Source: a virus. From it: a DNA stretch of 64,000 bases. Made by a program: the position numbers and the translations under genes. Below, piece after piece: positions 26,743 to 36,154 of this stretch. Position 1 is the stretch's first letter. Each line of letters begins with the position of its first letter. Where the stretch lies: the IMG/VR virus record IMGVR_UViG_3300031521_000039, positions 1 through 64,000 of that record. One strand, written 5' to 3'. The notes beneath the pieces are model-generated. The model ran no database searches and was not told the origin of the DNA. It saw nothing but the letters and a program-made list of their open reading frames with translations.

Positions 26743-27861
26743 ATGCAAAATAAGATAATTGATTGTGGAATATATAAAATTATAAATAAGACAAATGGTA
26801 AACTTTATGTCGGTAGTAGTAAACATATTCATCAAAGATGGGACGAACATAAAGAAATGTTAGTAAATAATAGACATCATTCTATAAAACTTCAAAGAGC
26901 GTGGAATAAGTATGGCAAAGATAATTTTAAGTTTGATATAATTCAAGAGTGTAAAGAAAGTGAATTACTAGATGTTGAGCAAAGATGGATAGATGAATTA
27001 GATTCATTTAAAAATGGTTATAACTGTACCAATGATACAAAAAATCCATTTAAAGAATATGATAAAACCAATAAAGAAGAAACCTTGGAAAAGTATCATA
27101 ATATATTACTAGAAATGAAGCAAGGAATTTACTTAATAATTACTGAAAAAGCATATTATGAAAGAATGTTAGAAAAAACAAATAAGAAAACATATGACTA
27201 TAAAAGAATAGCCACTATTATGTATTGGTTTAAAACTAATTTTGATATTACTAAATATATTTTATATATAGATATTAAGGGTAAAAAGACAACAAATATA
27301 AATATACAAATATGGGATATGAAACAAAACAAATGTTTATATGATTACATAGAAAAAACTAAAACAATATATTATATAGGAACTGTATTAAAAGGAAGAA
27401 GTGAAATAATAGACAATACATTTAAAATTGATAAAGAAAATCCATTTTATAAATATAATTACATAGGAAAAACCTTTATCTTAGACATGGACAATATAAC
27501 TTATTTAGCAAAAGATGATGTCAAATTATATTTTGAGTATATTTATAATAGAAATGCTTGTGAGTTGCATTTTAAAAGTAGCAAAGCTGGAAAAGTTACA
27601 TTTGATGACGAAATAAGAATGGAGTATACAAATTATATTGATATATTAAAAACTATTTATATAGAACAATATAAAAATGTAAAAATTATAATAAACGAAA
27701 TATTACAAAATTTATATAATATTGTTTTAGATAAGAACCAAATAAAATCCGTAGAACAAAATTTAAAAAAATATAAAATATATGGGGAGTTAAAGAGTAT
27801 CTGCAAAGAATACAATTATAAATATAAAACATCAAAAGGCACTATTGTTATCTATAATTAA
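26743..27861 (+). CDS. GIY-YIG endonuclease-like protein
   Basis: The 372-residue protein has an N-terminal GIY-YIG domain: CGIYKIINKTNGKLYVGSS, then QRWDEHKEML, HHSIKLQRAWNKYGKDNFKF and LDVEQRWID (residues 5-90). The catalytic Arg and Glu positions are filled. The remaining 280 residues are lysine-rich and unfamiliar, with no NUMOD motif seen. It is probably a homing endonuclease or mobile nuclease. It starts at ATG 26743, 11 nt after AAAAGGAG. Confidence 0.75.
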   Translation: MQNKIIDCGIYKIINKTNGKLYVGSSKHIHQRWDEHKEMLVNNRHHSIKLQRAWNKYGKDNFKFDIIQECKESELLDVEQRWIDELDSFKNGYNCTNDTKNPFKEYDKTNKEETLEKYHNILLEMKQGIYLIITEKAYYERMLEKTNKKTYDYKRIATIMYWFKTNFDITKYILYIDIKGKKTTNINIQIWDMKQNKCLYDYIEKTKTIYYIGTVLKGRSEIIDNTFKIDKENPFYKYNYIGKTFILDMDNITYLAKDDVKLYFEYIYNRNACELHFKSSKAGKVTFDDEIRMEYTNYIDILKTIYIEQYKNVKIIINEILQNLYNIVLDKNQIKSVEQNLKKYKIYGELKSICKEYNYKYKTSKGTIVIYN

Positions 27862-27904
27862 TAATTACATAGTAAACAAATTAATATAACAAGGGGTAAT
27901 TAAA

Positions 27905-28207
27905 ATGAGTGGAGTATACATAATTAAAAATTTAAATAAATCTACTGAGGACAAGCTTTTCATGAAGATAGGATGCTCAAAAGATATAAATAAAAGATTT
28001 TCTCAGATAAAAAGTAGTCATCGTTTTAATGGCAACTTAGATGAATTACAAATATATAAAATAATAGAATGTAAATCATATATGAAATTAGAAAAAATAA
28101 TTCATCAAATAATGAAAAGCAGACAAATAACTAATGAATGGTATTTTACAGAACAAAGTTTTTTAGAAGGTAGACTAGCTATGGTTGATTTATCAAGATA
28201 CAATTAA
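27905..28207 (+). CDS. T5orf172/MUG113-type GIY-YIG protein
   Basis: The 100-residue protein matches the T5orf172 domain: GVYIIKNLNKS, FMKIGCSKDINKRFSQIKSSH, then LEKIIHQIM and RQITNEWYF. This is a GIY-YIG relative found alone in many phages. AAGGGG precedes ATG. It follows the larger GIY-YIG gene closely and may be part of the same mobile cassette. Confidence 0.75.
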   Translation: MSGVYIIKNLNKSTEDKLFMKIGCSKDINKRFSQIKSSHRFNGNLDELQIYKIIECKSYMKLEKIIHQIMKSRQITNEWYFTEQSFLEGRLAMVDLSRYN

Positions 28208-28225
28208 TAAATTAATAGAATAATA

Positions 28226-28258
28226 AAAGAGATTAGATTTATATTTCTAATCTCCTTA
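28226..28258 (-). terminator. intrinsic terminator of the small membrane peptide gene
   Basis: GAGATTAGA and TCTAATCTC form a 9-bp stem. The T-run (TTTTATTATT) is on the minus strand, so it ends the gene at 28256-28426; it may also act weakly on the plus strand. Confidence 0.65.
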
Positions 28259-28426
28259 TCTACTTAAAGTATATATAAAACATAATATTACATATTCAAG
28301 CAAATCTTTATTTGCTATATTTTTATGTTTTATAAAATGCTTATTGACTAAAATAATTGTGTAAATAATCATCCCTATGGATGAAATAACTTTTAATACA
28401 GTATTTGTAGCGGTTAAATATTCCAT
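28256..28426 (-). CDS. small membrane protein opposing the fibre operon
   Basis: The 56-residue protein (MEYLTATNTVLKVISSIGMI...) has one clear transmembrane helix (VISSIGMIIYTIILV) and a second hydrophobic segment (LLEYVILCFIYTL). AGAGGTG precedes ATG 28426. It is the only minus-strand gene between 18.1 and 45.6 kb, suggesting independent lysogenic expression. A toxin, holin-like or exclusion role is possible, but nothing specific is shown. Confidence 0.5.
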   Translation of the reverse strand: MEYLTATNTVLKVISSIGMIIYTIILVNKHFIKHKNIANKDLLEYVILCFIYTLSR

Positions 28427-28606
28427 AACATCACCTCTAATATTATTATTTACTATTAGTATTGATGTTATACATACTTTAAAATTCATCATTTATAAAT
28501 AGTTATATTTGTGGTGCTTATCTAATAGGTAAGTAACTAAATACAACTAACGAATGTGATACGTAGGCATTCGGAGTAATTTAAAAAACAGAAAGGATGA
28601 TTTATA

Positions 28607-28918
28607 ATGGCAAATATTTTATACGATGTATATCAAGGGGATAATTACGATCCAAATAGTAAGAAATATGAAATAACTGTAACAGTAGATGATGAAATAG
28701 ATTCAACTACAATAAATACAATACTTCCTAATAACGGAGAAAGGTATAAAACCGTTTCAGGATTAGCATTTCTTCCCACAGATTCATCAGCAACAATTTA
28801 TACTCCAACAAAAATGATAGTAGCTTCATTTGTAGCAGAATTTGGAACAGGGATAAATATAACTACAGGATATAAAGATGGAACATGGAAAATTTTAGCT
28901 TCAGTAGCATTTAAGTAA
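28607..28918 (+). CDS. small structural protein candidate
   Basis: The 103-residue, beta-rich, threonine-rich protein begins MANILYDVYQGDNYDPNSKKYEIT. It has no known family but opens the fibre cluster. AGAAAGGATG precedes ATG. A 100-nt leader upstream contains ACGAATGTGATACGTAGGCATTCG, a possible hairpin. Confidence 0.6.
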   Translation: MANILYDVYQGDNYDPNSKKYEITVTVDDEIDSTTINTILPNNGERYKTVSGLAFLPTDSSATIYTPTKMIVASFVAEFGTGINITTGYKDGTWKILASVAFK

Positions 28919-28947
28919 AATAAATTATGAAAGGATGGTGATAAATT

Positions 28948-31900
28948 ATGATGTCAGACAATAAGATAATTGCATTAATACAGGGGTTATCAGAACAAGT
29001 TTCTGCACAATTCAATGGAGTAGGAATTAAATCAATGATATTTGTTGATCCCAATATATTTAGATTCACATTAAATGATGCTTCTAGCACAGTTTCAGAT
29101 GTAGTTGTCGCAGATTTTAATAATTTTACAAATAAAGAAAAAGCTATAGTAAATAAATTATTAGGATTATATTCTGCAAATAAAAAAGATACCTATATAG
29201 GTGGCGATTTACAGTTATATCCTGTTCAAGGATTTAATCAAACAAATAACAATAAATCATTTACTATTTTATCTAGTAATTTTACAAAAGTTTCGGAGGA
29301 TGAATATTATATAGATGTGATACATGGTTTAAATGACTTAAATTGCATACCTACAATTGTAAATAATAATAATGAAGGTTGCACAGAAGGTTGGAAATAT
29401 GAAGATGCTGATACAATAAGAATAACTTCTACATCTCCATTTCAAGGACGTTGCGTCGTAAATTACAGTTCAAGTAATGGACAAAGATTAGATAATATTT
29501 CATGTGTTAAATCTAGTTATATTTTTGAAAGCAATATAGAAAGAGATGATTACTTCAGTGCAAATATGAATTTTTTACAAAACGGACTCGTTGTTATAGT
29601 CAATGATGGAACAACTAAAACTTTATATACTTGGGAAGGAATAGATAGTCCACAAGGATTATATCTTCCAAGTTCATGGTCGGATAGTACTGCATTGATA
29701 AAAGGCGAAAAAGGTATAGGTTTAAAACCTAAACACAAATTTGAGAACAATAAATTATATTTCGAAAATTCAGATGGAACTTTTGATGAAGGTTTAGTTT
29801 TATATGGGAACATAGATAAAAGTAATTTTACAGAGTTTTTAAAGGATTTCGAAGGAAACAATCTAGACGACCTTACTTTGTACTTAGACACGCACAAAGA
29901 ATTTCTTAATGGAATATTTATTGGCGATGAGAAATCAGAAGGTTCTTTTAAAATAGTAACAAATAATAGTAAATTAGAATATCAAAGATTGGAAAACGGA
30001 ATATGGAAAACTATTGGGATTATTGGTTCTTATACTACAGATGTAATTAATTTAGATTCGGCTTATAGTACAGTTAACTTTAAAACACCTACAAGAGATT
30101 TAAACTTAGCAAGAATCACAACTGATGGAAATTCAATACAAGTAGGAGACGTGAGACTAGATAGATTAATATTATCTGGGAAAGAAGTATATTCACAAAA
30201 AATAGAAAGCACAAACACATCTCATAATTATATAGTTAATAACGATACTAGTATAACACAATCGGTTACTGATTGGGAATTTACTATAAATATACCATCT
30301 CAAAACAATTATAGTTATTATGCACTATATGCGGTTGATACAGATAATACTACTACTGGATATTATAAGTATACAATTACAGACGTGTTAACTGGAAATT
30401 TAGTATACTATAGTGGTTCACCTTTTGAGTTAAAACAAGGATTAACGTATAAATTTACAACTACAGGATTACATACAGAAACATTACCTAAATTAGTACA
30501 TTTAACTTGTGGAAGACAATATAAAATAACTTTTACTGCACAAAATTCAATTGGATTTAAAGGTGGATTAATTGGAGGACAATTTAAACCATATTGTGTT
30601 TTAAAATATTATTTTGCAGAAGAAGATAAATTATTGTCCAAAGGTGATGTAACAGATAGCGTTTCTTCGAATAATTCAGCTACTATTGCAAGTTCAAAAG
30701 CAGTTTATACTTTATCTCAAGCTATAAATAGTATAAGTGGTGGAATGAGTCCAATCATACCAATTTCATGTGAGGATTTCTCTGCTTTAGAAAAAGGGAT
30801 TAATGGTACTCATTATATTTTAACTAATGATGGTGCTATTAATGGTGAAACTGTGCATAAATTTGATAATATATTTATGGTTAATACTTTTGACAGTAGA
30901 GCCATTATAACAACTGACTATGTATTAATTCCTGTAAATAGTAATTCTAAAGGTAATATATTTATTACTAATATTGAACCTGTTAACGGTGGGAAAAGCG
31001 TAATAAAAACAATGAATAATTATCCAAATGAAGATTCTTTATTATCTGCAATGAGTGATGATAACAGCTATAAAGTGACAATTGAATGGGATAGAGGAGA
31101 AGAGTATTGTGGACAACCAACTGTAAATGGTAAAGATGTAATTGGAATTACCAATAAAGCTGGTGGGACATTTACAGGTTATATTATTTTAAATTCTACA
31201 GATATAATTAGTAATAAAATAACATCTACTTTAAATTTAAATATATATACTATAGCTTTTTCTATAATTACGCCTCCTTCAATATCATCAATTACTTTTG
31301 GAAGTTTACCTAATAGTCAAACAGAATTAAAAGTAGGCGATACTATGAATGTAACAGTTGTAGCAGATAAACCTTTTGATACAATTGAATTTCAAGATAT
31401 AGGAGCTTTTCAATATCAAACTATAAATGTAACAAGTAATACAACCGTAACAGTAAATGGTGTAATAGCTAATCGTGGCATTACTTTACAAAATTTAAAA
31501 GCATCAATTAGAGTTAAAAGTACAGAAGGCTCTTGGAGTGGAATAACTGAAAGCATAGATACATTACCTTTAAATAATATAAAACCTAGCATTGCATTAG
31601 TAAGTAAAACATTTTCTAGTGGATTTAGTGCATTGAAAAATTCAGAAACATGTATAGTGCAAGTATCTTCAATAGATTGTGATACTTTGATTTCAAGTGC
31701 AATCGGAACAGAATTAAATGTTGAAACAATGAGTGGTAATAGTTGTACTGTAACTAGATTAAGTGGAGATTATAATGATTTAATCGCAAACTTAAAAATA
31801 ACAGGAACTAGAATAAATAATGGAGCTACTAATTATTTAGATATTTGTGTAGAGATTGCAAATGTGTTACCTAGTTTAGCCACTTCTATAACAAAGATAA

Positions 31901-32415
31901 GAACTGGAGAAACAAAGAATATTAATTGTCTATTTAATCAAAAAGTTATTATAAATGCGAGTACTATAGCTACTCCAAATTATGGTACACTAAATACTGG
32001 AATATTACCAACTAGTATTTATAGTACAACATATAATCCATCTATATCTATAGTTGATGGTGATATACATAGTGATGTGTTGAGAGACTTAACATTAACT
32101 GTAAAAAATATGGCTGGATTAACAGCAACCTTGGTAAATATTTATAAGATTCGTGGATTTATGAGAAAAACAATAACATTGACATATCCAATATTAACTG
32201 CGACTGTACCAACAATTGTTGATATGAATAGTTTGGTTGTTTCAGGAACTATAAATTCAGTTCCACCTTACAATATATGTACACAAATGGTAGCAACACC
32301 TACAGTAGTATCTGATTATAATATTACTGATACAACATTAACTATACCAAGTGCTACATATATGTTCAATTATAATAATTCAAATAATATAACTGTATTA
32401 ATAGAAGAGTTGTAA
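28948..32415 (+). CDS. large tail fibre/receptor-binding protein
   Basis: The 1,155-residue protein has an N-terminal attachment region (residues 1-100). A fibre domain with TLYTWEGIDSPQGLYLPSSW and IKGEKGIGLKP lies at about 200-260. Several Ig-like or beta-sandwich segments in the last third (for example PPSISSITFGSLPNSQTELKV) resemble bacterial surface adhesins. The function, host recognition, is inferred from length, composition and neighbours. AAAGGATGGTG precedes the start; ATG 28951 is an alternative. Confidence 0.75.
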   Translation: MMSDNKIIALIQGLSEQVSAQFNGVGIKSMIFVDPNIFRFTLNDASSTVSDVVVADFNNFTNKEKAIVNKLLGLYSANKKDTYIGGDLQLYPVQGFNQTNNNKSFTILSSNFTKVSEDEYYIDVIHGLNDLNCIPTIVNNNNEGCTEGWKYEDADTIRITSTSPFQGRCVVNYSSSNGQRLDNISCVKSSYIFESNIERDDYFSANMNFLQNGLVVIVNDGTTKTLYTWEGIDSPQGLYLPSSWSDSTALIKGEKGIGLKPKHKFENNKLYFENSDGTFDEGLVLYGNIDKSNFTEFLKDFEGNNLDDLTLYLDTHKEFLNGIFIGDEKSEGSFKIVTNNSKLEYQRLENGIWKTIGIIGSYTTDVINLDSAYSTVNFKTPTRDLNLARITTDGNSIQVGDVRLDRLILSGKEVYSQKIESTNTSHNYIVNNDTSITQSVTDWEFTINIPSQNNYSYYALYAVDTDNTTTGYYKYTITDVLTGNLVYYSGSPFELKQGLTYKFTTTGLHTETLPKLVHLTCGRQYKITFTAQNSIGFKGGLIGGQFKPYCVLKYYFAEEDKLLSKGDVTDSVSSNNSATIASSKAVYTLSQAINSISGGMSPIIPISCEDFSALEKGINGTHYILTNDGAINGETVHKFDNIFMVNTFDSRAIITTDYVLIPVNSNSKGNIFITNIEPVNGGKSVIKTMNNYPNEDSLLSAMSDDNSYKVTIEWDRGEEYCGQPTVNGKDVIGITNKAGGTFTGYIILNSTDIISNKITSTLNLNIYTIAFSIITPPSISSITFGSLPNSQTELKVGDTMNVTVVADKPFDTIEFQDIGAFQYQTINVTSNTTVTVNGVIANRGITLQNLKASIRVKSTEGSWSGITESIDTLPLNNIKPSIALVSKTFSSGFSALKNSETCIVQVSSIDCDTLISSAIGTELNVETMSGNSCTVTRLSGDYNDLIANLKITGTRINNGATNYLDICVEIANVLPSLATSITKIRTGETKNINCLFNQKVIINASTIATPNYGTLNTGILPTSIYSTTYNPSISIVDGDIHSDVLRDLTLTVKNMAGLTATLVNIYKIRGFMRKTITLTYPILTATVPTIVDMNSLVVSGTINSVPPYNICTQMVATPTVVSDYNITDTTLTIPSATYMFNYNNSNNITVLIEEL

Positions 32416-32430
32416 AATACTCTTCTATTT
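32402..32430 (+). terminator. hairpin at the end of the 1,155-residue fibre gene
   Basis: AGAAGAGT pairs with ACTCTTCT around TGTAAAAT and overlaps the stop codon; ATTTCTT follows. Confidence 0.55.
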
Positions 32431-32468
32431 CTTATGAAATAAATTAATAAAGAAAGGAATGAGATTTT

Positions 32469-34457
32469 ATGGCTGAAACAATAGAAGGGTTAAAACAGTG
32501 GTTGGATATAAATTATCCTAAAAAATTACCATTTGAAACAGTTGAGACAACAGGACTTCCAACAGATTCACCAATGTTTCCTGCATTAATTAGATATTCT
32601 ACAGAAGATGAACAAGTTTATTCTTGGTCTATAGATAAAGGAATAGGTAGTTGGAAAATTGGAATGGGTGGTTCTGGTAGTGGAATTAAATATGAACTAA
32701 AAAGTAGTAATTTTATAATATCTAAGGGAACAGGATATCTTTGTGATTTAAGTTCAATATCTACTCAAATGACAGCCTCTTTTTTATCTAGCGATACTTT
32801 TGAAATAGGAGACTTTTTTGAAATTTTTGTTGTAAAAGGAGATAGCAAATCTAAAAATATTGTAGTAGATTTTGTTAGTGGTGGTCACAATTTAGAAAGT
32901 GTTTCTGAAAATTTTACAATGGATTATAATAGTTTATTTAGATTTATCTATATAGATTCTACAATAGGATGGAAAGTAATCCCTATATCATTAATTGGAA
33001 CACAAACTAATGGAGAAGAGATAGTATCAAAATCAGCTAACTTTACAATTGAAAACAATACAACTTATTTAGTTGATACTACTTTTAATATAATTACTGC
33101 AACTGTACCTACTAATATAACATATCCATTTAAATTTAGAATTATTGATTTAAAAAATACAACTAATGTCCGTAATATAAATGTAAATTTTATAACAAAT
33201 GGAAATAAGTTTAGAGGAAATTTAGTTAATGATATTATACATTTTAATGGAACAATGTGTGAATATATAGCGGTTGAATCAACGTATGGATTTACCAAAA
33301 ATGAATTGAGAAGCAATGACGTTTGTATATATGCTTTGAATAAATATTATAGTAAAGGTGATAGATGTTATTGGTGTGGATTTTTAGCCGAAGCAAATGA
33401 TAATATAGCTACATCTACTGGTTTTAAATGGGGAACAACTGGTGCAACATGGAAGCCTATAGATGTAAACGGAAATTGGAAAGGTATGTATAATGTTTCT
33501 AATTCTTATTTAACCAGTGATTTAGTGGTAACATATGATAGTTCTAATACAATATACACTTTTGTAGGAAGTGCAAGTGCTGGAGATACTTCATATAATC
33601 CCAATACTGGTGTCAATAAGGATAGATGGAGACCAATAAACTTTAATGGTTCTGATTGGTTTGAAGGAGCTACTGATATTGTAAATGGTAGACAAGGTGT
33701 TATTCCTCCTCCACAAAAAGGAGATAATAAAAAAGTATTATGGGGTGATGCAAATTGGGCATCGCCTTATATAATTGGTGAAGTAAAAACATTGGCAATT
33801 TCAACAGTACCTAGTGGTTGGTTATTATGTGATGGTTCGGCAATATCAAGAACAACATATTCAGATTTATTTAGTGCAATTAGTACAATATACGGGATCG
33901 GAGATAATAGTACAACGTTTAATTTGCCTAACTTTAATGGTAGAACTCCAATAGGAACAGGACAATTAACATTTAATACATCATTTAATTATACAGATAT
34001 AAATATTTCAACTGATATAATTACAGTATTACCAAATAACACTCTTTATACAGGTACACCAGTAACAATAACTACAAGTGGAACTATTCCTGCTGGATTA
34101 GTATTAGCTACGACATACTACGTAATAAAATTAAATTCTACCACTATTAAACTTGCTACAACTTTGACTAATGCTTTAGGTAGTACTGCTATAAATATTA
34201 CAACACAAGGAACAGGAGTACATACGTTAACTTATATTGGTGCAAATAGAACTTTAGGAAACATAGGAGGAGAAGAGAACCATTCAATTACATATGAGGA
34301 AATACAACATGCACATAATTATGGTGGAGGTTCTGTCGGAAACTTTAATAATAACTATTGGGCTTCAAATAGTGTAACCGATATGAGGAATTTAAGTGGT
34401 ATTGCTGGAAACAATATGCAACCGTATTTGGTATTAAATATGATTATAAAATATTAA
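32469..34457 (+). CDS. tail fibre with C-terminal tail-collar domain
   Basis: The 662-residue protein carries the phage collar domain near the C-terminus (IIGEVKTLAISTVPSGWLLCDGS, TTFNLPNFNGRTPIGTG, then GNIGGEENHSIT and NNMQPYLVLNMIIKY). The collar is split by an insertion of about 80 residues. A middle domain (WKGMYNVSNSYLTSDLVVTYD...YTFVGSASAGDTSYNP) resembles short carbohydrate-binding modules. It is likely a receptor-binding protein. Confidence 0.8.
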   Translation: MAETIEGLKQWLDINYPKKLPFETVETTGLPTDSPMFPALIRYSTEDEQVYSWSIDKGIGSWKIGMGGSGSGIKYELKSSNFIISKGTGYLCDLSSISTQMTASFLSSDTFEIGDFFEIFVVKGDSKSKNIVVDFVSGGHNLESVSENFTMDYNSLFRFIYIDSTIGWKVIPISLIGTQTNGEEIVSKSANFTIENNTTYLVDTTFNIITATVPTNITYPFKFRIIDLKNTTNVRNINVNFITNGNKFRGNLVNDIIHFNGTMCEYIAVESTYGFTKNELRSNDVCIYALNKYYSKGDRCYWCGFLAEANDNIATSTGFKWGTTGATWKPIDVNGNWKGMYNVSNSYLTSDLVVTYDSSNTIYTFVGSASAGDTSYNPNTGVNKDRWRPINFNGSDWFEGATDIVNGRQGVIPPPQKGDNKKVLWGDANWASPYIIGEVKTLAISTVPSGWLLCDGSAISRTTYSDLFSAISTIYGIGDNSTTFNLPNFNGRTPIGTGQLTFNTSFNYTDINISTDIITVLPNNTLYTGTPVTITTSGTIPAGLVLATTYYVIKLNSTTIKLATTLTNALGSTAINITTQGTGVHTLTYIGANRTLGNIGGEENHSITYEEIQHAHNYGGGSVGNFNNNYWASNSVTDMRNLSGIAGNNMQPYLVLNMIIKY

Positions 34458-34478
34458 ACATAGGAGGATATATAAGGA

Positions 34479-34676
34479 ATGACAGACCATAGCGTATCAA
34501 AATTTGATAAAGAATATTCTACTCAATGGAATAAAGAAAAAGAATATTTAGAACAAAAAGGTGTTAAATACACATTCGTTAAAGAAATAAATAAAATATC
34601 AACTTATAAGTATAAAAAGAACTCAAAGTTATTTAAAGCTTTGGGTTCTTTTTATATGGAATTAGAAACTAAATAA
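34479..34676 (+). CDS. small protein with terminator-like hairpin in its 3' end
   Basis: The 65-residue basic protein (MTDHSVSKFDKEYSTQWNKEKEYLEQ...) is of unknown function. AGGAGG is upstream. A 12-bp perfect stem (AAGAACTCAAAG 34617-34628 with CTTTGGGTTCTT 34639-34650) followed by TTTTT lies inside the last codons, so transcription may often end within the gene. It sits directly before a homing endonuclease and may have arrived with it. Confidence 0.55.
   Translation: MTDHSVSKFDKEYSTQWNKEKEYLEQKGVKYTFVKEINKISTYKYKKNSKLFKALGSFYMELETK
34617..34655 (+). terminator. intrinsic terminator inside the preceding CDS
   Basis: A 12-pair stem with one G-U pair and a T-run lies about 25 nt before the stop codon of the small gene. 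Confidence 0.6.
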
Positions 34677-34710
34677 TAAATTAATAAAGGATTGAAAGGA
34701 AAGTGATTGT

Positions 34711-36135
34711 ATGAGACAAGTATTTATAGATAAACTACCTAAGAAAAAGAATAGTTTTAATTGGGAAAAATCCATTGGTTATATTGTAAATTTCGTATAT
34801 GATAATATTAATGGAAAATTAGAAATAGTTAATTATCAAAAAGGGTATTTATTTGTGCGTTATAATAAAATAACAACTAAAATTTTCACAGGTTCTTTTA
34901 CAAATGGAAGAATAGGATGTATTATAGGTAAAAAGACAAAAGATTTTAAAATAGATGTTGGACAAGCTATAAAAGATGAAAAAAGAAACATTATAATTAC
35001 CAATAGAGAATATAGAAAAGATAATAAAGAGAAACAATGGAAATGGTATAAATACACATGTAATGTGTGTGGTTGGACTGAAGGTTGGACAGAAGAATTA
35101 GCTTTGTTAAAAGAGCACAATTGTGCATGTTGTACTAATAAAAAGGTGGTTCAAGGAATAAATGATATTACAACTACTAATCCAGAAATGATTTGCTATT
35201 TTCAAGGAGGATATGATGAAGCTAAGTTATATACTTATGGAAGTAATGAAGAAATATATCCTATTTGTCCAAACTGTGGTAGAATAAAAGACAAAAAAAT
35301 GAAAATATACACAATATATAAACAACATTCAATAGGATGTACTTGTTCTGACGGTCATTCATATCCTGAAAAATTTATATGCTCTTTATTGGAACAAATT
35401 AATATAAATTTCATATATCAAGCAACAAGATTAGATTTATCTTGGTGTAATAATTATAGATATGATTTTTATTTTGAATGGAATAATGAGTCGTATATTA
35501 TAGAAACACATCAGCTTCAGCATTATAAGGATAAAACACGAGATAGTAGAAGAACTTTTAATGATGAACAAAATATAGATAATCAAAAAAAAGAATTGGC
35601 TTTAAAAAATAATATTAATCATTATATAATTTTAGATTGTAGAAAATCAGAATTGGAATGGATTAAAAATAGTGTTATGGATAGTAAGTTGCCTAATTTA
35701 TTATATTTTAAAGAATATAGTATAGATTGGTTAAAATGCAATGAATTTGCTTGTAGTAATTTAGTAAAAGCTGTTTGTAATTATAAAAAGAGTAATCCGG
35801 AGATTATGCCCTCCAAAATAGCAAAGATTTTTAAAATAGCACATAATAGTACAATTAATTACTTAAAACAAGGTGTTGAATTAGGTTGGTGCTATTATAA
35901 TCCAAAAGAAAGTAGAATAAAATCAACCAAAAAGAATGGTCGAAAAAATGGAAAGGAAGTTGAAATATTTAAAGATGGAATTCCTTTAGGAAAATTTCCT
36001 AGTTGTGCTGAATTATCAAGACAATCTGAAAAACTATTTGGAGTTAAATTGATAGCAAATAGTATATCGTCAGTTTGTCAAGGGAAACAAAAAATGTATA
36101 AAGACTTTATGTTTAAGTACATTATAAAATACTAA
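34711..36135 (+). CDS. homing endonuclease, paralogue of the one at 4.6 kb
   Basis: The 474-residue protein shares all domains with the 535-residue protein at 4581-6188. It has zinc ribbons (CNVCGW...CACC, CPNCGR...CTCSD), the Vsr-like core (SYPEKFICSLLEQI, YDFYFEWNNESYIIETHQLQHYKD) and a C-terminal NUMOD1-like repeat (LGKFPSCAELSRQSEKLFG, SISSVCQGK). In the nuclease core the E-x-H-x-x-Q-H-Y pattern is kept. It lies between two complete fibre genes, so it is free-standing and not in an intron. GAAAGGAAAG precedes ATG. Confidence 0.75.
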   Translation: MRQVFIDKLPKKKNSFNWEKSIGYIVNFVYDNINGKLEIVNYQKGYLFVRYNKITTKIFTGSFTNGRIGCIIGKKTKDFKIDVGQAIKDEKRNIIITNREYRKDNKEKQWKWYKYTCNVCGWTEGWTEELALLKEHNCACCTNKKVVQGINDITTTNPEMICYFQGGYDEAKLYTYGSNEEIYPICPNCGRIKDKKMKIYTIYKQHSIGCTCSDGHSYPEKFICSLLEQININFIYQATRLDLSWCNNYRYDFYFEWNNESYIIETHQLQHYKDKTRDSRRTFNDEQNIDNQKKELALKNNINHYIILDCRKSELEWIKNSVMDSKLPNLLYFKEYSIDWLKCNEFACSNLVKAVCNYKKSNPEIMPSKIAKIFKIAHNSTINYLKQGVELGWCYYNPKESRIKSTKKNGRKNGKEVEIFKDGIPLGKFPSCAELSRQSEKLFGVKLIANSISSVCQGKQKMYKDFMFKYIIKY

Positions 36136-36154
36136 AAGAAAGGGAGGTAATAAT

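Noticed and set aside
34849-35120. Minus-strand frames opposite the second homing endonuclease
   Set aside because: The opposite strand has zinc ribbons and nuclease motifs; the frames have no ribosome binding sites.
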